Shown here piece by piece: positions 22,771 through 35,178 of a stretch of DNA of 64,000 nucleotides. Under the pieces are notes generated by a model. That model saw nothing but the letters and a program-made list of their open reading frames with translations. It was not told the origin of the DNA and did not search any database. Source of the DNA: Larix kaempferi (lineage: Eukaryota > Streptophyta > Pinopsida > Pinales > Pinaceae); the NCBI GenBank assembly GCA_027924585.1, contig BSBM01000600.1:14753001-14817000 (forward strand). The letters run 5' to 3'. Position 1 is the stretch's first letter; every line of letters starts with the position of its first letter. The translations under genes were made by a program, and so were the position numbers.

Positions 22771-23312
22771 CAAAAGTCTGTGTGTCATGTGTCTTGTGTC
22801 TTCTCATGCACATAATTTATTTAATTTAATATTTTATTAATATTTATTCTCAAGTTACAAGTGTCTCTTCCTATCTTAAGTGTGCACCCAATTCCCTAAA
22901 TCAGTGCAATTAAATGTGGGTGGTTTTTTTTTCTTCTCCCCAGCCTCCAATTTGTCAGAGATTTTATCTTTTTTTTTTTTTTATGTTTATACCTGGAGCC
23001 AAATCTACTACCTGGTAGTAGCCCTAGTACCAACCAGGCTAAAAAAAATGGGAATTGTCAGTTTTGTGTCTTTACTTGTGTTTTTTGTGGGTATTTGTTG
23101 TCTGGGTGAAGTTTTGGTCAATATTTTTGTACTATCGTTGTTGATGGTACGTTCCACTGGTTCTTGCTTATTTTCGCCGTCCCCATTATCTCGCGCTGCT
23201 CTATTGGGGTTTTCTTGAGAGGGATTCCTTGTGGGTATCTCTGGTCTTCTTTCTGTTCTTTTGGTTGTTTGTACTCCACTCTTTGTTGTCCTTATTCTGC
23301 GGTGGTTTGGTA

Positions 23313-25007
23313 TACTCAGGGTTGGGGCTGATGTCACTATCGGGGACAGAACCCTTGAGGTTTGTGACAAACGCTTCTTTGTAGATTGTTTTTGATAAAC
23401 CTGGGTCACGTGAAGATAAGACGCCTTCAGGGGGTTTTGCTGATGGTTCTAGCAGTTTGGTAAATCCAGAAATTATTACCACTGTGACAGGTTTGCCAAC
23501 ACTTGGCTGTAAGCGGCGTATGAAAAACGTGAAGAAGCCTGTGTGAGGGGACTCCTTGGTCCCTTTCGAACTGGTGAAAAAAGGATGGGCCCTCTACGTC
23601 CTGGGAAAATATGTTACCTGTGACATGGTCAAGGCCCTGAGTGAAAGAGCTTTGGTTGGTAAGTTTGAATACTTATCTCTCAGCCGCCTTGAAATTCTAA
23701 ACTGGGTACGCAGGAAGTGGAAGCTGTATATAAAAAATATCCCTAGAATTCTTCTGTTAACTAATGGTTGGATATTATTTCACTTTCTCTCTGAGGAAGA
23801 CCGTGGCAACATTGAAAGTCGTTTCTGGGTCATTGGGCATGGCTCTCTGGTTCTTTCCCAGTGGTTTTCCGGTTTTGATCACCATAAGGAAAAGATGAGA
23901 AAACGTCACTTGGTAGGGGAGGGAATCAGTGACTAGTTTTCCTCCCCTTCCTCTCCAATGTTGGTCCTCAAGGGTTTTACTACCATTGCCAATTCTATTG
24001 GTAGATTTATTGTGATCGAAGAAGAGCAAATCTGTGGAACTGAGAGACGGACTCCTCGGGTGTTGGTTGAGATGGATACGTATGAGGGTTTATTGAGCGA
24101 ATTGGAAGTCATATGGGAGGGTGGCACTTTTATTCAGACGATGGATTACTGGAGAGTATTGTTCATATGTAATGCATGTCATGGGACTGGACACTCCAGG
24201 CTACATTGTCCTGCTCTCGGATCTGATGCTATGGGGGGTCGTGATGGTCCGAAAAAGTCGGTTTCTGTTTTGCTGGTTGATGAACTGGATATTTTCTTGC
24301 CTCTGGATCACTCCTCGGCGACGGCTTTAGTTGGTAAGTTTGTTTCATCCATTCCAACTTTACTCAAGTTCTTATCCACTGAGGAACTGTTAAATGTCCT
24401 CTCTATTGGTCCTCTTGCGACGTCCTCACTTGAACATTCCATGGCTCCTCCTGTTGTGGATGGTCAGGACCTGTCTCCGGAGTCGGATACCCCGACCATT
24501 TTAAAGGGTTGCTCGACCGATCGGTAACCCTGTGTGCGGAATCCCCCTTTGACTTCCTCCCCGATGTTTTCTCCTCAGCCGGTCTCTAAGAGTTCTCCTC
24601 TTGTTCCGGGTTTTGAACTTGAATCAGTGACTAGTTTTCCTCCCCTACCATTGTCCCAGCACCAGACTCTAGATATTTTCTTTTCGCCCACTCCTCTTGC
24701 AGATTTGGAAGATTCACTGCCACTCTTAGGTGCTCCTGACCCATCTTGCAGATCTTTGCCGGTCTACTCTTCCTCCGAGCAGGTTGATCCGTCGATCATT
24801 CCCATAAACTCGATTTTTAATGGTAACGTCACCATTCGAAAGACTAGAAAAGGGCCTAAAGCCAAAGGGGGTGGTAGGGGTAATCGTCTCAATCCACCGG
24901 TTTCTTCCCTATTTGCTTTTGGTTTAACAAAGGATTCGTCTTTAGTTTCTCCTGTCTCTGGGGCTCTTAGAGATCAAGATACAACCCGTCCTGGGGTTAC
25001 CTCATGA
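23313..25007 (+). pseudogene. LINE ORF1 (DUF4283-like, CCHC knuckle), unit A
   Basis: This is ORF1 of a plant LINE, an RNA-binding protein that packages element RNA. Recognisable parts, in order: a Ser-rich lead (GADVTIGD), a DUF4283-like core (WKLYIKNIPRILLL, GWILFHFLSEEDRG, then FWVIGHGSLVLSQW), SIGRFIVIEEEQ, a CCHC knuckle CNACHGTGHSRLHC at 24168-24209, and a Pro/Ser-rich tail. Defects are a frameshift near 23360, a TGA near 23545, a TAG near 23935, and GAA to TAA near 24525 (TDR-stop-PCVR, where unit B has TDREPCVR). The last segment ends TCATGA, so its stop overlaps the ORF2 ATG, a coupling arrangement known in some LINEs. Confidence 0.8.
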
Positions 25008-25930
25008 ATTTGTTGTCGTTAAACGTTAGTGGACTGAGCAACGGTCCTAAGCGTGTTGCATTCAAACGTCAACTTTCTACCATTAATCCTCATTTTATAC
25101 TACTCCAAGAAACCATGACCACGAGCTTGTCTGTTGTCAATTTTTTCCTCAAGTTAAAACATGGTTGGTTGGAAACTGGGATGGATTCCACAGGGTTGTC
25201 AGGCGGCACTTTGGTTGCTTGGAACGCTGATATGGCTAATATGAGGGCTTACAACACTTTTGCAGGTGTCATGATTGAAGGTTCTTTTAAAGGTTTTGCG
25301 GACACGGTCCGCATCATAAACATCTATGGGCCTTACTGCAGAAGAAAGGTGTTTTGGGATCGTGTTGTTTCGTCTGGAATTTTATCTGGTGGGTATACTA
25401 TCGTGGCTGGTGACCTTAAATTTACTACTTCTCATGTGGACGAAGTGTGGGGGAGTGGTAATTCTATTGATCCACTGGTTGAGTATTTTCTCTCACTTTT
25501 TGAGGATGCGAACTTGGTTGATATAAAACCTGCGATTATTACTCCAACTTGGACAAATAGGCGCACTGGGGAGGCGGGCATTGCCAAGGGGTTGGATCAA
25601 TTCTATGTATCTGAAGCGCTCTGTAGTTCTGTGAACAGGTTCGGGTCTTGGACCTATTCGGTGGGTTTTTTCGACAACAGTATTATCATATTGCAATTAG
25701 ATTTCGACTGTGCTTTCAGCTACTATCTGTTCAAATTTAATTCGGCTTGGTTGGACGACCTCTCTTTCAGCTCCTTTGTAAGACATTCTTGGTTGAAGAT
25801 GTCGTCGGTGGATATTAGATCTCCTTTGAAATTTTTTTGGTACAAACTCACTCTTTTGAGGAAGGAGGTGCGATCGTGGGATTCAGATATGAAAAAATTG
25901 CTTTGCATGCATTTTTTTAATATCAATTAA
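25004..25930 (+). pseudogene. LINE ORF2 endonuclease domain only, unit A
   Basis: This APE-type endonuclease nicks target DNA for LINE insertion. The 308-codon open frame starts on the ATG that overlaps the ORF1 stop. Motifs in order: SLNVSGL (Asn), LLQETM (Glu36), INIYGP (Tyr), VAGDLKFT (the GDxN motif with Asn changed to Lys), LDQFYVSEAL, and FDNSIIIL (the usual SDH, with His changed to Asn; unit B keeps FDH). The frame stops at HFFNIN right after the endonuclease. No RT, RNase H or 3' UTR follows. The two catalytic changes make it inactive despite the long open frame. Confidence 0.85.
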
Positions 25931-28900
25931 GAAACATGAGTGACTTCAACGTTCATTCAAAATATTAAATAGAATCTAATTCCACTCTTACATTAAAAAT
26001 AAATAAATTAATAAATAGTTCAATTCTTAGAAATTAAATTATATCTTGAACATCACTTACAATATCTAAAATTCTACTCTTATTTTAACAATTAAATTTT
26101 AATAATTTTTTTTTTAAATTTGATATTAAAACATTTAATGGTATGTCGTCATTTCCAAGTTCCCTATTGACTTAGAAAGCTAGCAATTTTTGGGTGATTT
26201 GTTTTTGATGGACATGTTGTCGTTGAATATGGTTTAGCAGTATGTTAGAAAAACTTGAATACTGGTGGAACCAATAGCAGTTCCATGCATTCACCTCCCC
26301 ACTTACATGAACCACCTCCTTGCATTCACCAACCTTTCAAGACACCATGTACAACTTGTTTTTTTGAGTGGGTAAAGTTGAGGGATCAAACCTAGCTCAA
26401 TGCTAGGTATCAATGTTGTTGTGGGTTGGGAGTTTTGCATTGCATATTATGTTGAGGAATTTTCAATGGTCATATTTTATCTGTTTTACATTGACCCCGG
26501 TAAGATAATTTTATCAATCTCTAATAAATGACCATAAAAGTAGTTCAACAACACTAAGAGAGTACATTCAACATGGGTACAAAGTTCGGGTGCAAAAGAA
26601 ACTCTTAGATCAACTAAATTTCTAGCTAAAAGCTAAATGTTTTGCTAAGAGAAGACATAAAATAAGGTGCAAGTACAAGAAACATACTAGAACTAAAGTG
26701 TCTTGGGTGTTGCATCAAAGAGAGGATGTCAAAGCCTGTTGGAGTTGGATACCATGAATGAGTGATAGAACTATGAAGCAAGGTTTTCATTAAAGTCATC
26801 CATAACTATGAAAGGGCCAATGCACTAGGGGATGATTTTATCTGGGGATTGTTCAGGTTTGAGGGTTCTGGCTTCTCAATCCTTTGGAGTTCGAAAGAGT
26901 GAGGAAGTCCATCTCTCATAACATTCAAGGGTGGGAAGTTGAGAACTCTTTAAGGCACAAGTGATGAGTTATGGTTTTGATCGTCACCCCTAAAATGAAG
27001 CAAGGACATGAATGGATCTTCGGATATGCAGTTGGTGCTTGTTCTTAGTATTTTTAATTTTGATCCTCAAGAAGTTTTGAATTTTCAAATCTATCATGCG
27101 TGTTTTTTTCATCGTTTTGTATCTTCTAATTTTTGGGTTTGGGAAATAAAAAAACAAGAAATTTTATTAACAAATAGTTTACAGAATTACATTTAGATAA
27201 GATTATCTTGCAAGCTCACCGCTGGGTTTGATATTCAGTTTTGACCCTTAGAGTAACAAAAAACTAATGTTCTCACTCTGATCCACCTTGACTTCAAGAC
27301 TATTACAATTTTCCATATCTAAACAAGACTGATGCTTGATATCTTGCCATGCGCCTCTTAAATATACTTTGTGTTTCTTTGATGATGGATAGTGAATGGT
27401 GATATTTCTCTTGTTATTGGAACCTTTTCTTTGTTCTTTTTGGATGGGGAAATGACAAGATGATAATTTGGTTGTATTTTGGTGCTTTATCCTTTTTGAA
27501 ATTTTGATTTGAGTCTTTCGACTGGGATAATTGAGGACATTTCAAACTATTTGGTGATTTTTGGATTGGTTGTTTTATCAATATGCATGCTTGATTGGAT
27601 TCCCACTCTTCCTCAGTGGGATTTGATAGCTAATAAGTGAGTGTGTAAGCGTAAATAATAAACAATTTAAAAGGGTATGTTTGGCACCTTAGAATAGTTT
27701 CTATGCCTTCAAACTCGTCGTTTACTTTCCTTTTTCTATCTAAGGATTTGGTATTGGATAGAACTACTCATAGACATAGTTTGCTTTCGTCTAAGTAGAT
27801 ATTGTATATGGGGCAAGCCTTAGAAGGGTGATGAGAAAGAGGTACATTTTTTCTATAATCTTTGCCTTATCTAGTTTTCATGCCTGATTTATTAGAGTAG
27901 AAATATGCATGTGAATATGTATCTTGGGAAAACTACAACTTTTTATTGATTGGAAACATTACAACTGCAAATAAAGTTGATCACTTAGTCTACATTGTAA
28001 AGAGCCATTTCTTAGACATTACTCCCTTGTCACATGTTCAATTTTTTGTTATTTTTGTTCATAATCTACTGTAGGTTTGACCTCCATATGGTTCATGTGA
28101 TAAAATTATATATTTGTATAATCTTTTTCATCTCCATGCTTATTTTATTGACCTTATTCCTACAAAATCATTGATTTTAATTGCATCATTCATGAAATTC
28201 AGAGTTCATTGGTAGCTACTAGTGAGGCAAATATGAAATAGGAAGTTCCTACTTGCATGTTTTATAATTGGCTCCTCTACATTCTAGGCCATCCCATGAT
28301 ATTTCTTACTGTTTCGGAGCTTTTTGGTTGGAAAATCATGCCGCGTCCATTCTTTGATCTTGTATGCTTAATTCAACTTTTCAATTGCTGGTATAAATTC
28401 AAGATTGGTCTTCACCAACATAGAGGACCCACACAATGTTATATCTATAATACCAAGCACTACATTGTAATATTCTTATATTTTCAAAATAGTGACAAAG
28501 TATTTGTATACTATCAACCCATTATACCAACCATCAAATATTACATTTTCTAATGATTGTACATCCAGATTACTAATCTCTAATGACTTTATTTCTTCCA
28601 TTTTTTTACAATAGAAGCAAATAACATACCATATTGTCAATCATTTTATTCTTCTATTATTCTTCTTTTTTTGGTGGATACTATTGGAAAACTTGACTGG
28701 GGGTATCTATTCCTCAGAATTTTCCCAAGGTTTCTAAGGGCCCGAGTTACCACCTTTCCCCCTTGCATTGGTGAAATGGTCTATGAAAGTTGAGCATATC
28801 CATTTGGGAATCAAACCTTGGTGTGATCAATAACAACACCTCCAATTTACCAACCAGGAAAGCCACAGTCGACTTTGTGAAAAACCATAAGCATAGTAAC

Positions 28901-31900
28901 GAGTGTAATATGATAAAAAATTGGTCATCTAGCCATTAAGTTCAATCATTCTTCATAGAAGATAGTATATGTACTGAGTACGAAAGGAATTCTGGTATTG
29001 ATACCCACGATGTAAGTACACACCCATGTGTCTTTCGTTGTCTTAAAATTTTATAAGAACAAGGGAGGATAGAGACAGAGTAAGGGTACAAAGTAGTTAA
29101 GTATCATATTTTTTTGGATGAACTTGTTAAGTATCACATTCGTCTAGTTCAATTCCTCTTTTAGGTCTTTAGTGGCATTTAGTTTTGAGGTGAAAATGAG
29201 GTTCTATGCAACCTTCATAGCCATGATCTCATGTTTTATGCCTTACAGTCTTTTGTGTTAGTTGGTTTGTTGTTGTCCTTCCACTATATTCTCTACTCCA
29301 AATCTCATATTTTATAGTGTTGCTTGTATTGTGATTCTAGCCATTTTTATAGGATCATATTAGTCGTGACTTTATCACCCTTGCAAATTATTTTCTACAT
29401 TATATCCCTTTCTCACTAATGCGTTTTATCTATTATATGTTATTTTCTACTAATCTTTGGTTTTGGATTTTCAAAAGTCGTACTTCACCAACCTTGTCTA
29501 CATATCCAACTTAATTTTTTTTTTTTCCAGATAATAATGGTCTTGAAGCGAAATGTTCATGAGATCATTGCTATTATTCATGTATATCATCATGTTTCTA
29601 TATGCATTATTTAGTGGATCATTGCCCATCATGCACCAAGAGGAGATGGTACTTTCCCAGCACTTGCCACTAGCACCATTTAATATTTTTCATTTAATTT
29701 ACATTGGTACATGATTATGTATCATTTTTTAACACTCCAAATTTTGTTTATTTATTAAACGACCATGATACCCTTCTATTTGACGGCATGAAACATACCA
29801 CACGCTTGGAGGAATTGAACCTGGTGGGAGGAATCTCACCACCCCCTCTTTACAAACCAATAAAATCCTCGGCGGTGATTCCTTTTTGTTATGAATAATC
29901 CTCAGCAGTGATTCTTTTCTGTTATGAATACAACCCCAACAATGTTTTAGTTTCCATTGCATCTTCTCTTGGTTTCATTTTGGCCTATGTAGCATATTTC
30001 TATGCAACAATGAACTAAATGGTTCATATAATTATGTACATCTATTATTTGCTTTAATTAGTTCTAAGGGGCAAAGAGAAACAATGATGAAAATACCTCT
30101 TCTAGGGAAAGCAAGTTCTGAAATGTAAACTCCCTTTTATTACTTTTCCAAATAGCTAACAATAATCTTATAGGACATATGTTAATCAGTTCACTATCAA
30201 CAAAGTATATTGGGTTTGCACCTTGTCTAACAAAAAAAAATTATAATGTTTATTTATTTATTTCCTATTTGATCTCAAGTATCTCACACAAATACAAATG
30301 CTACAGTTTGGTCTAAATATGGTTTAGGATTACTATTGTATTAAAACATATGCTCCATATCTAAGATTTTTGTGCAAGGTATCTTCTTTTTTGTCATGGA
30401 ACACTATTTTTGAAGAGTCGACATAGATGGACTAAGCAGTTAACTATGTTTCTTCTTTCAAAGACACTATTCTACTACATGATCCTGTTGTTTCTTTTGT
30501 TGTCGAACTTCTATGTACACAAGTACTCCAACTCATTTCCTGCAGAGCAAAAGAAATTGGAGTGATAACACATGGTGAAGATATAATCTTCTTCTCCCAC
30601 GTCCCTATGAAAGATCAACTTTAGTTAGAGTCATTGCTTCTAAAAATGCTAGGTTGATTGATCATGTTGGAGTGTAATTTTCCTCCAAGAGTCCAAGTTT
30701 TGTATGAGCAAGATCTAGGTGAGTTGTGTGGGAGAAGTGTAATAGGACTACACTACGGTTTTATTGCATTTCCAATTGCTCTTTATGAATGGTTCATTTT
30801 TTTTAAGGTATTTTTCTTCAAAGGCTTTACACAGTTTTTTTGGAAAACAAAGTACTACCTCCTGCTATGTGGTAGATGCTTGACATTAAGATGAGAGAAA
30901 GCATTTATTCAAAAGTATATATATATATTTCTCTGTGTTGTGCTAATTGTAGGCATCAGGCCAAAGCTTTCTTGTTGTGTATTATAGTAGTCTTAGATTA
31001 GGAGTTTCTAGCCTTTCAACCATGCAACCTGCAACACGCTAAACTTGTCCTTTGGGAAAAATCCTAATCATTAGTCACAATGGAATTTTGGTTTAGCCAC
31101 TAAGTCAATTCACGAAGACAATTATTTTTGAAAATAAATTCTGTGCAATATAAGTTGTAGTTACAAAATAACAAAAAGAGCTTATCATACGAAAACCAAC
31201 ACTTGTTATGATGGTTGCTAAAGAAGATGCCTATTATTACAAAATGACAGAAAGATCTTGTCATATGAAAACCCACATTAGTTCGGATACAACTATCTGA
31301 GAGTGTTATTACCACCTTAATAGATTCTCATTTTAACTTTGGATCTAGTGTTAAAATATATGCATTTCCGACATAAAAAATCTATGCAAAAGTTTATCGC
31401 TTCTTAAAAATTGGATTTATGCTATATTACTATCATATCGTACGTGTATTGTGCAAGCTGTTGAGAGTTCTTGAAATTGATGGTATGTTCCCATCATCTC
31501 TTGAGGGTTCTATCTTTTATGTACACTTTTTTTATATTAAAAGTACACAAATCCACCCTAAATTAAGAAATTTTCTCTAGTGTAAATTATTAAGTGCATT
31601 GTTCATTATTATAAGTTATTTTCCATGTGAAGAATTAATAAGTGCATTATTCATGATTATAATAATTTTTCCTTATAATAATGTGAAGAATTATATAATA
31701 GGTAAGTGGGTGCAGAACAATTTTTGTTGTTGTTTTCGTAAAGACTGACAAAATGAAAAGGAGTGTAAATCCAAAAAATAAATAAATGAGGGAAGACATG
31801 CCATGGTTGTATAATGCACACAACAATTTAACATAAACATGATACAAATAAATGTAGACCTTGGCTTAATAAAGCAAGTGTTGATCTAATTAGTGCTTTA

Positions 31901-32439
31901 GTATCCTACAATTCCATTGGTAATCAAAAGGGAGAAATCACACCTAGTTACTTGTAAATTGAGAATTCTTAGATCAGATTAATGTGTTTGATGTTCCATT
32001 AAAAAAAATGCAAATGTCAAACTTGAATAAAAATAATTAAATTATATTGATTTTATCTTAAACTTAGATATATAGAGTACCTTATCAAAATCTTGTGTAA
32101 ATGTTTTCCTAATATGTTAAAACTAAAGATTAAAAAAAAATTACACCTCAACAAAATAGATTCATAATAAATCTTTATTTAAAATGGATCTATTTTGGTT
32201 ATAAAAACAATAGAAAAAAATAATGTTATCTTAAGAAAAGATACATGTGCATATTTCTTAGACCTAGGATCCTGAACCATGGTAAATACCAAGGAGCGCT
32301 TGACGAATAGTGAGCTAATTTATAATGGTTTTATTTTATTTAATAGTATGCAAGTCCTTGGTATGACAAACAGATCGATATCGAGCTAGTCGAACTACCT
32401 GAACTACAGTGATAGAGCGCTTCTCAGAATTATGAAGCG
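25931..32439. other. Gene-free stretch of unit A with tRNA-like B-box remnants
   Basis: I see no conserved protein domain. The longest frames (28257-28553, 30658-30894) change frame or end differently in unit B and look fortuitous. Three places carry complements of a pol III B box: GGGATCAAACC at 26382-26392, GGGAATCAAACC at 28806-28817 and GGAATTGAACCT at 29811-29822. The first two share a GATCA/TTGTTGTT-type context and may be worn SINE copies on the minus strand. An AT run lies near 30920. Confidence 0.4.
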
Positions 32440-33151
32440 GATAGTGCTTAAACCATGGTTTTGATGAGGCAAGGTTGAAATATAATTGCGAAATCGGTTT
32501 TGTCTGGTTGCTATAGTCCAGGTTTGGTCCATAGTTGATTGGGCAGTCATCCAGAACCAAATCGCAGTCTTAATAGAGATCGTGGCATTGTTAGAAACAA
32601 TATCTGGGTTGCTTAGGTCGTCGAATCCGATTGAGATCCGTAGTTCCTATATATTACAAATCATGAAATTGAGCAAACAGTAGTGCATTAGGCTTAATAT
32701 TCATTCAGACTAGTGAATACCATTAAGGGAATTTATAATATTGAGAAGAATTTAACCATGATAATTAAATGGGTCCTCGTCCATAGTATTGTTTTCCATA
32801 TACGTAGGGCCATTCGACGTTGGATTCCTAGCAATAGTCCTAGTGAATAGTGCCTTGCTCCTCTTTGAAGCAGTAACCCCACGAATACTGCCCACCTGGG
32901 GCCCCATCCCATCCGCTGGTTTAACAACATTTCTTCGCACGTGAGGTGTAAAGATGAAGAAATAAATTAAGAGTCATAGTGGAGGTGTAAATATTACATG
33001 TGATTTCGTGGGAGGTTTGGGCTAAGAAAGTAGTGAGCTCTTTTGTATGAGTATCGAGATCGTCGATGGTGCTGAATTAAGGAAAAGCATTGGCAACCAC
33101 AATGAAAGCATCGTAGGTGTAGAATCCTTTCGCCAAGCAATCGTCATTGTT
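32440..33151 (-). pseudogene. Class IV (GH19) chitinase catalytic region, unit A (broken)
   Basis: This is a relic of an endochitinase that hydrolyses chitin in fungal walls. Three exon-like blocks lie on the minus strand. Block 1 (33151-32999): [16 protein letters not shown] to LAQTSHEIT, which keeps the catalytic Glu (33005-33007) but has a TAA at 33077-33079 where unit B has Gln. Block 2 (about 32920-32745): SGWDGAPGGQYSWGYCFKEE, then YGKQYYGRGPI, with TAG, TAG and TAA in frame. Block 3 (32646 to about 32440): begins after an acceptor-like ATATAG, reads [20 protein letters not shown] and WFWM, then jumps by deletion and frameshift to [14 protein letters not shown] near the C-terminus. The hevein module expected upstream is separate (34208-34557). 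It is a definite pseudogene. Confidence 0.9.
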
Positions 33152-33489
33152 TCATGATCTTTTCGCTTATTTTCTAATGGTTTAGTCAAGATTTGGTACA
33201 TTTATGTTAACTATCTTAAATTGTAGGTGGCTTTTTGTAGCCATATTCTTAAAAGTGAGAAGACCAAATTTTATGAGAACGATAGAATAGGGTGTATTTT
33301 TCTAATCTTAAGATTATAAATTATAAGCCATTGGATTTGTCACATCTTTCTTCATTATAATTATCTAGAAAAAATACACCTCAACCTTCACATCCATATA
33401 AAGTATATAAAGTAAAAATTACACATGAATAAATTTACACATCGATAAATTTTGAGGAGGGACTTGCAATTCTTGAGAAACCATAAACA

Positions 33490-34018
33490 AACTTTTAATA
33501 GTAACTGGCCAATCCCATAAAACGCCAATCCCATAAAACTTTTTTGAGGAGGGGCTTTTAATAGTAACTAGCCAATCCCATAGAACTTTTTTGAGGAGGG
33601 GCTTTTAATAGTAACTAGCCAATCTCATAAAACTTCTAAGCATAAGATTACACAATTAACAAGTAAAGACCATTATATTGGAGGGACACATATGGAGATA
33701 TACATAGAGATTATATGACAACTAGGAGGAGGGGCTTTTAATAGTAACTAGCCAATCTCATAAAACTTCTAAGCATAAGATTACACAATTAACAAGTAAA
33801 GACCATTATATTGGAGGGACACATATGGAGATATACATAGAGATTATATGACAACTAGGCACGTTGTAATTAACAAGGAAGAACTAGAGAGAGATGAAAT
33901 TCCATTAACAAGTTAAGACCATTATATTGGAGAGACACATATGGAGATATACATAGAGATTATATGACAACTAGGCACGTTGTAATTAACAAGGAAGAAC
34001 TAGAGAGAGATGAAATTC
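33490..34018. repeat. Tandem amplification between chitinase and hevein blocks (unit A)
   Basis: TTTTAATAGTAACTAGCCAA recurs near 33496, 33547, 33603 and 33736. A block of about 130 bp (33595-33724) repeats at 33729-33858, and a segment with GACAACTAGGCACGTTGTAA occurs at about 33850 and 33966. Unit B has essentially one copy of each (51840-52060). Confidence 0.85.
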
Positions 34019-34147
34019 CTTGGTACGACAAACACACGGAGATTTATGCTTTGTGGAAGCATAGAGAGACCGTAAACACATGGAGATTTACGAGAACAAA
34101 GAGAGAGAGCGCGCTTCTCAAATTTATAAAAACATACCTATACACTG

Positions 34148-34153
34148 TTTATT
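34148..34153 (-). terminator. Poly(A) signal of the unit A hevein gene
   Basis: AATAAA on the minus strand, about 55 bases after the hevein stop codon at 34208. Unit B keeps it, in a short tandem repeat (52242-52247 and 52271-52276). Confidence 0.5.
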
Positions 34154-34207
34154 GCTGAGATATGTGGTCAGTGTTCAAACCACGGTTTTGATGAGGCGAG
34201 GTTGAGA

Positions 34208-34557
34208 TCATTGAATCGCGAAACCCTCTCCAGTGGCTTCAGTTATGATAGAGGGGGATGGCGCTGGGGATGGAGGCGTAGTGGGACATTGGCTGTGGCA
34301 GTTACCTGGGCCGCAATATTCTTCCGTGTTGCCGCAATATCCATAAATGCTGCAGCAATCGCCGACGGGACAGAGCTCTCCCTCGCATGACCCTGTAGGG
34401 TGGGGTGGCGGTGGCGGCGGGGATGGGGATGGCGGTGGGGGTGGAGGCGTAGTGGGACATTGGCTGTGGCAGTTACCTGGGGCGCACAATAGTAGTCCGT
34501 GGTGCCCCAAAACAAACTTGTGCTGCAGCAATTTTCATTTTGTGGTGCAATTTTCAT
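34208..34557 (-). pseudogene. Hevein-domain gene without catalytic domain, unit A (5'-truncated)
   Basis: This is the counterpart of the unit B gene at 52298-52781. The minus strand gives the end of a first hevein domain ([15 protein letters not shown], then after a frameshift [11 protein letters not shown]), a Pro/Ser linker, a domain [13 protein letters not shown]...[11 protein letters not shown]...NCHSQC with the full cysteine set, and a tail [14 protein letters not shown] followed by TGA. Signal peptide, promoter and the start of domain 1 are gone. The sequence runs instead into the minisatellite at an AATTTTCATTTT string common to both sides. The tail joins the start of a GH19 domain (SIITEA) to a typical class IV C-terminus (FAIQ-stop) and skips the catalytic domain. 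Confidence 0.82.
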
Positions 34558-34912
34558 TTTTACACTTTACTCTTAATATATTAATAATCATTTAACATGT
34601 GAAATTTTCATTTTTATACCTTACCTTTAACATTTAACATGTGAAATTTTCATTTTTACATCTTACTCTTAACATTTAATATGTGAAATTTTCATTTTTA
34701 CATCTTACTCTTAACATTTATGTGAAATTTTCATTTTTACATCTTACTCTTAACATATTAATCATTTAACATGTGAAATTTTCATTTTTACATTTTACTC
34801 TTAACATATTAATCATTTAACATGTGAAATTTTCATTTTTACATTTTACTCTTAACATATTAATCATTTAACATGTGAAATTTTCATTTTTACACCTTAC
34901 TCTGAACATATT
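34540..34912. repeat. Minisatellite with ~45-55 bp period at the A/B junction
   Basis: About eight units contain CATGTGAAATTTTCATTTTT, then ACACCTTACTCTTAACATA and TTAATCATTTAA. It lies exactly at the end of unit A. A shorter array of about five units closes unit B at 53233-53430. Confidence 0.92.
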
Positions 34913-35178
34913 AAAACCATAACCTTGTTCTCAGGCCGAGATGCCTTCATCGAAATGAACCAGGATTCATATCAAAGCCGATAGAGCCATCAAGCTGGTA
35001 GAAGCTCGGAGCTTATAAGAACAATGCGATGGAGAGTAGGAGGAAAATAATAATTTTTATAATCTTGGGGCGATGGGCGAGAGAACGGTTAGGGTTTTGA
35101 TAGCAGAGTAACAGTCAAATTCAAATAACAGTGTAGTAGATAAACCATCAGTCATTGTACATACCTAGTAGCTAGAAT

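Larger units (their letters stand above)
14117..34912 (+). repeat. Tandem duplication, unit A (20.8 kb)
   Basis: From AAAACCATAACCTTG the sequence is collinear with unit B at an initial offset of 20,796 bp. In about 330 bp compared by eye near 16.7-17.0 kb I counted roughly ten substitutions, about 3%. Unit A alone holds a LINE insertion (18730-20425), a 54-bp tandem repeat (20796-20903), about 443 bp at 22171-22613, chitinase exon sequence at 32.1-32.8 kb, and amplified repeats at 33.5-34.0 kb. It ends in the minisatellite after a truncated hevein gene, directly abutting unit B. Confidence 0.95.

Noticed and set aside
23008-23409. 133-codon minus-strand ORF (and 42086-42559 in unit B)
   Set aside because: It lies antisense to LINE ORF1 and its leader, has no domain, and owes its length to the GC content of the sense frame.
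28257-28553. 98-codon ORF, longer in unit B (47185-47541)
   Set aside because: The C-terminal end differs by a frameshift between units, composition is that of AT-rich noncoding DNA, and no homology is recognisable.
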